DNA from: Solen grandis
Lineage: Eukaryota > Mollusca > Bivalvia > Adapedonta > Solenidae
Reading direction: 5' to 3'
NCBI GenBank assembly: GCA_021229015.1
Contig: CM037781.1
Location: forward strand, 34,578,759-34,642,758
DNA length: 64,000 bases
The notes beneath the pieces are model-generated. The model did not search any database and was not told where the DNA came from. It worked only from the letters and a program-made list of their open reading frames with translations. Each line of letters begins with the position of its first letter. Position 1 is the first letter of the stretch. Shown here piece by piece: positions 57,584 to 64,000 of this stretch. The translations under genes and the position numbers were made by a program.

Positions 57584-59320
57584 AAATTAATAACCAAAAA
57601 AGCTTTGCATTTCTAAATGTCATCAGTTTTCGCGGATTTACTTTCTCTTTTGACAACTTGTAAATAAAAGGAATCTGAAACGATATCAAAGATTTTTCGA
57701 TTGTTATTTAAAAGTTTAATAATGTTATGTAAAAGTTAAATCAACCATTTTAACCAACTGCTTTCATTTTCTTCCCGTACAAAAAGCCTGTGTCTTTCAA
57801 ACTACCATGATAAATTCTGCTTGTTTATTTTTCGAACACCATTCACATCGTCTAACTGCAACTGATAATACAATATATTATATTATCATCAATTAATAAA
57901 TTTCAGAATTTTACTTCCATGAAATTAATGGTCAGGATTGATTTCATGAATGTCTGCCATGATTGCTAAAATGAAGTTGATCTCTGGTTTGTCATTTGAT
58001 TTCCTTATAGAAAAAATCATCTTAAATATGCTGATGTACACTGGTGAGCGTTTATGGCCCTTGGGCCTCTTGTTTCTAGATTTTCCTGAATAAGCCTATG
58101 TAAAATCAAAATACCCCCAGGTTGGGGCCAAAAGTTGATAGTTGTCCATTAGTCCATATTACATACAAAAATATCATAACTCAGAATCTTATGGTTTCTG
58201 ACTAGAATATTTTTTCTAGTTACCTATTCAAGTCTATGTAAAATAAAGTGACCCCTGGGGCGTGGTCAATTTTGACCCCAGGGCCATGATTTGAACAAAC
58301 TTGGTAGATCTCTATAAGGCCATGTTTCACACCAAATATCTAAACTCGGGGCCTTGTGGTTTCTGACAAAAATATTTTTCTAGACTTTCCTATACATACC
58401 AATGTAAAATCAATTGAGCCCTGAGGCGTGGCCAATTTTGACCCTAGGGCATGATTGACAAACTTGGTAGATCTCTACAAGGCCATGTTTCACACCTTAT
58501 ATCTAAACTCGGGGCCTTTTGATTTCTGACAAGAATATTTTTCTAGACTTAACTATATATATCTATGTAAAATAAAGTGACCCCAGGGCCATGATTTGAA
58601 CAATCTTGGTAGATCTCTATAACGCCATGTATCACACCAACTTTCTAAACTCAGAGCCCTTTAGTTTCTGATATGAAGGTTTTCCTATTTAAGTCTATGT
58701 AAAATCAAGTGACCCCTGGGGTAAAGGTTCATACGACAATGCCAAACAACAAATATCAAAGCTCTAGGACTCGCGGTTTCGGAAAAGAATATTTTTAGGT
58801 TTCACTTAAAAAAATCTATTTTTTAGCTCCTGTGACCCAGATATGCAACGGACCGGAACCATTTGATAAACTTTGGTTAAACTTCATGCAAGGAACATCA
58901 CAGCTATTTTTATTTCAAATTTGGCCCAGTAGTTAAGGAGATGTTGTTTAAAGAAAATTGTTGACGTCGGACGCACGAGACGCACGGACGCCAGACAAAA
59001 GGCGATCACAATAGCCAGCCATGAGCACGTTGTGCTCAGGTGAGCTTAAAAAAGGAGTCACGTCTTTAGACAAGTTTGGACACAAACCTACACGTAATCT
59101 AATAATTGAAAATGAATACACTAAACGAGGCACTATTGAATTTTAACGATTTAGAAAATCGATTTAACCTTTGCAGTGGTGTATTTCATGACTTATAAAG
59201 AAATCTCTGTTTTTCGTTTTAAGGAAAACCGGTAATGTAATCCGAGTGTGCTGAGTACATGTATATCTGTAATAGAACGATGTCATTTTTGAGAAAAGGA
59301 AAAATGTTGAAAATATATGA

Positions 59321-60910
59321 ATAAAAGGGCCATACGTGCCTAGATAGCTCACCAGAGTATACATTAGCTTGATAAAAAACATCTTATTAATGTGGCTACC
59401 TCAAGCAGCATCCAGCAGCAACCAGATTCAAGTTCAGATACAAAAAAGTCTTAATAGTCAATAATTTGGAGGCCTTATTTTTCACCTTTTTTTTAAAAAA
59501 TGTTTAACATGAGGTGGCATTTGTGGCAAAGAAATTAAAATCTTACCATTGATTTTATAACATAATTTTAAAATTTTCTATACAGAGTATATAAGGAAAC
59601 TAGCAGACCCCCTTGTGGTATAATTTTAAGGAATCAACTTTATTTTAGCAATTAGGAAGACTATGAGGTGACCATTTATGCTAATTGAAATTAGATTCTG
59701 GCCATTGGCTTCATAGAATTTTGAAATTTTATATAAAACGTATATAAGGAAACTAGCGGACCCCCTAAGGGCCTTACCAGCTCACCTGGCACGAAGTGCC
59801 AATGTGAGCATTTAGCAACCCACCAGCTTTTGTCCGGCGGCGTCATTCGTCAACAATTTACTTAAAACATCTTTTCTGAAACTACTGATGGGAAAGTGAT
59901 CAAACTTGGCAAGGATATTCATAAAGTAGTCCCTTTTAAGAATTGTCCAAATGGTTCCGGTCTGTTGCATAATTAGGTTTCAGGAGCTAAAATAGATATT
60001 AAAAGGGAAATCTTAAAAAAAAAAAAAATCTCCAAAAACACAAGGTCTAGAGCTTAGATATTTAGTGTGTCGCGTGTCGCTCTGTCTTGTAGATCTTTAT
60101 CAGGTTTATTCAAATCATGACCCTGGGGTCAAAATTGGCCTCGCAACAGGATCGCTTTATGTTACATAGACTTAGATAGGAAATCTAGATCTAGAAAATA
60201 TTTTCTCGTCAGAAACTACAAGGCCTGGAGGTTAGATATTTGGTATGCAACATGGCATAGTAGACCTCTACCAAGTTAGTTCAAACCATTATTGGTTATT
60301 TAACATAACGTAATATCGGAAAAAATAGAAGAAAAAAAATTCTAAGAAACCACAAGGCCCGGAGTTTAGATATTTCGTGTACAGCATTGTCTAGTAGACC
60401 TCTATCAATTTCGTTCAAATCATGACCCTTGGGTCAAAATTGGTCCGGCCACAGGGGTCACTTGATTTAACATAGGCTAATATAGGAAAAAAACTTCCAA
60501 AACTCTTCTCAGAAACCACAAGCCTTGAGTTAAGGTTAATGTTAGGAAAAGATATTTGGTGTGTAACGGCCTAGTAGACTTCTTTCAAATCGTGACCCAC
60601 CCTTGGGTCAAAATGCCCCACCACAGGGGTCACCTGATTAAACTTATATGGGAAAGAAATGGCCTCGTGGACATCTATCAAGTTTGTTGACGTTGGGGTC
60701 AAAATTGGTCCACTCCAGGGTCACTTGATTTTACATTGCCTAATGATACAAGGTGAGCGATTCAGGCCCTTTTGTTTTTATTTTAGCAATAATGGTTGGC
60801 AGGCAGTCATGAGATGACCATTTCTGTCAAGAGAAATAATCTTATAATCTTAGGTTTCATAAAAGACAAATTTTGACTAGCCGACGCCCTAAGGGACTAT
60901 TTTTTGGCAA
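59321..60910 (-). mobile_element. Degraded Helitron-like element, AGCTCACC family (copy h), split by a nested copy
   Basis: The left edge (minus-strand 3' end) is a decayed AGGGCCATACGTGCCTAGAT then AGCTCACC. The interior on both sides of 59775-60776 has minus-strand copies of the type in copy g: GATCAACTTTATTTTAGCAA-like phrases, GGTGACCATTT and GGAAACTAGC(A/G)GACCCCC. The true 5' end is missing or beyond recognition. Confidence 0.5.
59775..60776 (+). mobile_element. Helitron-like element, AGCTCACC family (copy i), nested
   Basis: Starts CAGCTCACCTGGCACGAAGT, then GCCAATGTGAGCA, TTTGTCCGGCGGCGTC. Monomers of the copy b type (AGAAACCACAAGGCCCGG, GACCCTTGGGTCAAAATTGG, GGGGTCACTTGATTTAAC) follow. 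It ends GGTGAGCGATTCAGGCCC then TTTTGTT at 60776. Many substitutions and deletions make it older than copies b and j. Confidence 0.7.
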
Positions 60911-61401
60911 AGAATAAATCAAATAAATTTTCACTTAAATGAACCAACATGTAGGCACTTTTTTATCCATGTACAAAAAGAAACATATATGAATCTATGC
61001 GATCTTGTATCATATCAAAAACAAACAAACAGAAAACAAAGTTTCAATAGTAATAAAATGAATAATAAAGGAACTAAACTAAAAATTCGATGGATAAAGA
61101 ATAATATAATTTTATTTAATAATGTGTTACATTTAGTCATGTCATTTTAACGAGTCTTTCACTTTTAAAAGGTTTCAGAATCGGCTATCGCTTTTGATTT
61201 TTCAGGATGCGATTGTTCCAGTCTGTTTTAATAGATACTCTGAACAATGATAAATTCACAAATTGAGATCTAGTACTGTTTGTGTGACTGACAAGACAAT
61301 CAAGCACAAACACAGTTTTATAATCGGCTGAATGGTTGTAACAAACTGACTTTTCAATGTGTAATTTGATTTGAACATAACATTGATGTTGCGTAGTTCC
61401 T

Positions 61402-61478
61402 ACATGGTCGACCGGTTACTTTCGCTGACATACTTTCAATTAACATCTTACCATTGTGGGTTCCAACCCCGGTCTGGT
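61402..61478 (+). mobile_element. tRNA-derived SINE head (Ser/Leu-like)
   Basis: ATGGTCGACCGGTTACTTTC then GCTGACATACTTTCAA (A-box region), CATCTTACCATTGTGGG and GGGTTCCAACCCCGG (B-box). A SINE body follows (GTTGGCCTGCGGTAAGTCGA, TGGTTCTACC, 61500-61530). The layout matches tRNA-Ser/Leu-derived SINEs common in molluscs, from memory. Confidence 0.65.
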
Positions 61479-62097
61479 CATTCGCACTTGAGTCTTTCAG
61501 TTGGCCTGCGGTAAGTCGATGGTTCTACCTTGATATCAGTGTGCAATCTCGTAAATCAGCTGGAAAATTCCTATATGACTTATTATAAATGTTGCTAGCA
61601 ACATTTGTTTTTTAAATTGTAAAAAATACTATTTTTTATAAGTCAATATTTTGATAGTACCGGTCTAAAATAGATTAACAGACACGGAGATTGTCGAATG
61701 AATATAACTAATTTAGCCAGTCTTAACCTGATATAACACGGTATACACTTTAGAAATAAAAATCAAATAAGCCAATTTATTACGTCGGGACATTAAGCTA
61801 ACAGACAACGATGTGATGAAACCTAATTTACTTATTTCAGTTCGGTATATAACAGATTAAGGGTCGATATCCTGAAATTAGCAGCCTAGACAGAAATATT
61901 AAGATATCCGGAGTCATATTTGTCACAGCGTTCACGAAATGCTGGACGGAAATTAGGTGAATCAATGCGTCTTGAAATAGATAAGTTGTCTTAAAATAAA
62001 TGAGTGATTTAGTAAAGTTTTTATTTTCTAATAGAACCGCCAGTGAAATGATGTTTTGACGAATTGAAATCAAATGTGCAGTAACATCCAACCTCCT

Positions 62098-62216
62098 TTC
62101 CATATCTGTGTCACCTTCTGTAAGATGTGACCACTTTTTCATCGTTGTCTATCCGTCACACTTTTTTTCGTCACGCTTCAGCAGGTGACGCGTGTTCCTA
62201 GGAACGCACTTGTTTT
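62098..62216 (+). mobile_element. Short GGTGACACAT-family element
   Basis: GTCACCTTCTGTAAGATGTG, then CTATCCGTCACACTTTTTT, CGTCACGCTTCAGCAGGTGA, and a 3' hairpin GCGTGTTCCTAGGAACGC followed by ACTTGTT at 62216. It has almost no interior, a minimal version of the family seen at 50735-50879 and 51102-51240. Confidence 0.65.
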
Positions 62217-62266
62217 GACGCTGTACTAACCCCAAATGCCCCATCTCTTTTGAAGGTGAGACTTTT

Positions 62267-63995
62267 TAGCTCACCTGAGCACTTGTGCTCGGGTGAGCTT
62301 TTGTGATCGCCTTTTGTCCGTCGTGCGTCGTGCGTCGTCCGTCGTCAACAATTGCTTGTGAACACTCTAGAGGCCACAGTTTTGGCCCAATCTTCATGAA
62401 ACTTGGTCAGGATGTTTGTCTACATGATATCTCGGATGAGTTCGAAATTGGGTCATGTGGGGTCAAAAACTAGGTCACGGGGTCAAATCTTAGAAAAACC
62501 TTGTGAACACTCTAGAGGCCACAAATTTGGCCCAATCTTCATGAAACTTGGTCAGGATGTTTGTCTACATGATATCTCGGATGAGTTCGAAATTGGGTCA
62601 TGTGGGGTCAAAAACTAGGTCACGAGGTCAAATCCTTGAAAAACCTTGTGAACACTCTAGAGGCCACAGTTTTGGCCCAATCTTCATAAAATTTGGCTAG
62701 GATATTTGTCTACATAATATCTTGGATGAGTTCGATATTGGGTCATGTGGAGTCAAAAACTAGGTCACGAGGTCAAATCTTAGAAAAACCTTGTGAACAC
62801 TCTACAGGCCACAGTTTTGGCCCAATCTTCATGAAACTTGGTCAGGATGTTTGTCTACATGATATCTCGGATGAGTTCGAAATTGGGTCATGTGGGGTCA
62901 AAAACTAGGTCACCAGGTCAAATCTTAGAAAAACCTTGTGAACACTCTACAGGCCACAGTTTTGGCCCAATCTTCATGAAACTTGGTCAGGATGTTTATC
63001 TATGATATCTCGGATGAGTTCAATTGGGTCATGGGGTCAAAAACTAGGTCACAGGAAATCTTAGAAAAACTTGAACACTCTACAGGCCACAGTTGCCCAA
63101 TCTTCATGAAAATTGGTCAGGGTGTTTGTCTATATGATATCTTGGATGAGTTCGAAAATTGGGTAAGGTGGGGTCAAAAACTAGGTCACTAGGGAAAATC
63201 TTAGAAAAACCTTGCCAACACTCTACAGGCCACAGTTTTAGCCCAATCTTCATAAAATGTCAGGGTGTTTGTCTAATGATATCTGATGAGTTCGAAATGG
63301 GTAATGGGGTCAAAAACTAGGTCACCAGGTAAATCTTAGAAAAAACCTTGGAACACTCTACAGGCCACAGTTTGCCCAATAAAATTTGATCAGGATGTTT
63401 GTCTACATGATATCTCAGATGAGTTCGAAATTGGGTCACATGGGGTCAAAAACTAGGTCACCAGGGAAAATCTTAGAAAAACCTTGCGAACACTCTACAG
63501 GCCACAGTTTTAGCCCAATCTTCATGAATAATGGTCAGGTGTTTGTCTTATGATATCTTGGATGAGTTAAAAATGGGTAGTGGGTCAAAAACTAAGTCAC
63601 CAGGTCAAATCTTAGAAAAACCTTGTGAACACTCTACAGGCCACAGTTTTGGCCTAATCTTCATTTTTTTTTTGGTCAGGATGTTTGTCTACATGATATC
63701 TTGCATGAGTTTTAAATTGGGTCATGTGGGATCAAAAACTAGGTCACCAGGTCAAATCTAAGAAAAACCTTGTGAACTCTTAGGCCACATTTTACCCAAT
63801 TTAATCTTCATTAAACTTGATATGAATGATGACTGCATGAATTCCCAGTTGAGTGCAAATTCAGGTAGGATCAATATGTAGGTCACTTAGTCAAATGTTA
63901 GAAAAACACTTTTAGATGCTAGATTTTTTGTCATTATGCCTAACACAGCCATCTTACTCAGGTGAGCGACACAGGGCCATCTTGGCCCTCTTGTT
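62267..63995 (+). mobile_element. Helitron-like element, AGCTCACC family (copy j), complete, with ~145 bp monomers
   Basis: Starts TAGCTCACCTGAGCACTTGT, then GCTCGGGTGAGCTTTTGTG, GATCGCCTTTTGTCC and repeated GTCGTGCGTCGTCCG. About eleven tandem monomers follow, anchored on GAACACTCTA(G/C)AGGCCACA, at 62360, 62504, 62650, 62795 and 62940, then at less regular spacing to ~63772. Each has TCTTCATGAAACTTGGTCAG, ATGATATCTCGGATGAGTTC and GGTCAAAAACTAGGTCAC. It ends CTCAGGTGAGCGACACA, GGGCCATCTTGGCCC, TCTTGTT at 63995. Frames of ~70 codons in each monomer are repeat by-products. The termini match copy b but the interior is unrelated to it. Confidence 0.88.
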
Positions 63996-64000
63996 CTATA

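Larger units (their letters stand above)
54055..58074 (+). mobile_element. Helitron-like element, AGCTCACC family (copy g), nested, with ~156 bp monomers
   Basis: Starts TAGCTCACCAGAGCACGAAG, then TGCTCAGGGTGAGCTATT and TTCGTCCGTCGTCGTCCG. About five tandem monomers follow, anchored on ATCTCCTCTGAAACCGCTGG (54145, 54298, 54455, 54611, and a diverged copy at 54768), each with GTTGCCATGGCAACAA. The 3' end is GGTGAGCGTTTATGGCCC, TTGGGCCTC, TTGTT at 58074. Between, other sequence including two pieces of the GACGGACGAACGG family (55600-55826, 56360-57583) is embedded. The 191-codon minus-strand frame at 54078-54653 is a by-product of a repeat period divisible by three. Confidence 0.8.
53609..59047 (-). 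mobile_element. Helitron-like element, AGCTCACC family (copy f), split by a nested copy
   Basis: The minus-strand 5' end at 59047 is AGCTCACCTGAGCACAACG, with GATCGCCTTTTGTCTGGCG. The 3' end at 53609 is GGGCCATCATGGCCC then TATTGT. It is made of ~170 bp monomers of the copy b type on both sides of the nested element 54055-58074 (left 53640-54054, right 58075-58960). Removing the nested copy rejoins the phrase ACAATAATTTTT with TCTAGATTTTCC, as in intact monomers. Several monomers around 58440 show single-base deletions. Confidence 0.8.

Noticed and set aside
62403..63761. Series of ~70-codon plus-strand frames with near-identical peptides
   Set aside because: By-products of the 145 bp monomers in element copy j; frames end whenever the period shifts phase.
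28420..63995. Regular repeats that could be mistaken for CRISPR arrays
   Set aside because: Monomers are contiguous, without unique spacers of constant length, in eukaryotic DNA with LINEs and SINEs.
1..64000. TATA boxes, polyadenylation signals and other short regulatory words
   Set aside because: At about two-thirds A+T these words occur everywhere by chance. Without a gene model they carry no information, so none was listed except as part of the LINE 3' end.

Overview
The window is eukaryotic nuclear DNA, roughly two-thirds A+T, dominated by interspersed and tandem repeats. There is no prokaryotic-style gene packing and no complete host gene that I can support. The repeat vocabulary points to a bivalve mollusc: elements opening with AGCTCACCTGAGCAC and a run of CGTCCGTCGTCCG, elements closing with a GGCCC palindrome then TCTTGTT, tRNA-derived SINE heads, and a CR1/Jockey-like LINE. 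Species cannot be named from sequence alone. Element edges were placed by eye and most carry an error of several bases.

Layout. 1-14100 is two tandem copies of a ~6.1 kb unit (1-6137 and 6138-14100). Copy B is lengthened by a ~440 bp insertion and by a 2.6 kb repeat element that itself holds two further elements. 14101-24780 is AT-rich, with a pair of inverted repeat arms (17235-17770 and 22010-22660), a ~750 bp imperfect palindrome (20021-20767), a SINE head and a few possible coding remnants. 24790-26833 is a ~450 bp-period satellite rich in TGACGTCA, cut by a 100-N gap (26834-26933). 27664-27880 is a clear piggyBac-type MITE, followed by elements with ~170 bp internal monomers (28420-31250). 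33446-34107 is a long-TIR MITE. 35255-37411 holds more repeat elements, and 38868-39225 is the best candidate for a host exon.

39832-45552 is a nested stack. One element ends at 40644, a second begins there, and the second is split by a 3.6 kb LINE (40974-44616) with a 12 bp target duplication. The LINE carries an uninterrupted endonuclease/reverse-transcriptase frame, the only unmistakable long coding sequence here. 45596-53600 mixes MITEs, fold-back structures, short element ends and apparently plain AT-rich DNA. 53609-64000 is almost entirely nested repeat elements and their internal tandem arrays.

The most interesting theme is a set of non-autonomous, Helitron/Helentron-like elements. 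At least five otherwise unrelated families end in a short hairpin followed by (T)CTTGTT. One family keeps the same termini while carrying entirely different internal satellite monomers (about 145, 156 and 170 bp). Nested copies sit inside T-runs without an obvious target duplication. The family name is inference; the shared termini and nesting are visible directly.
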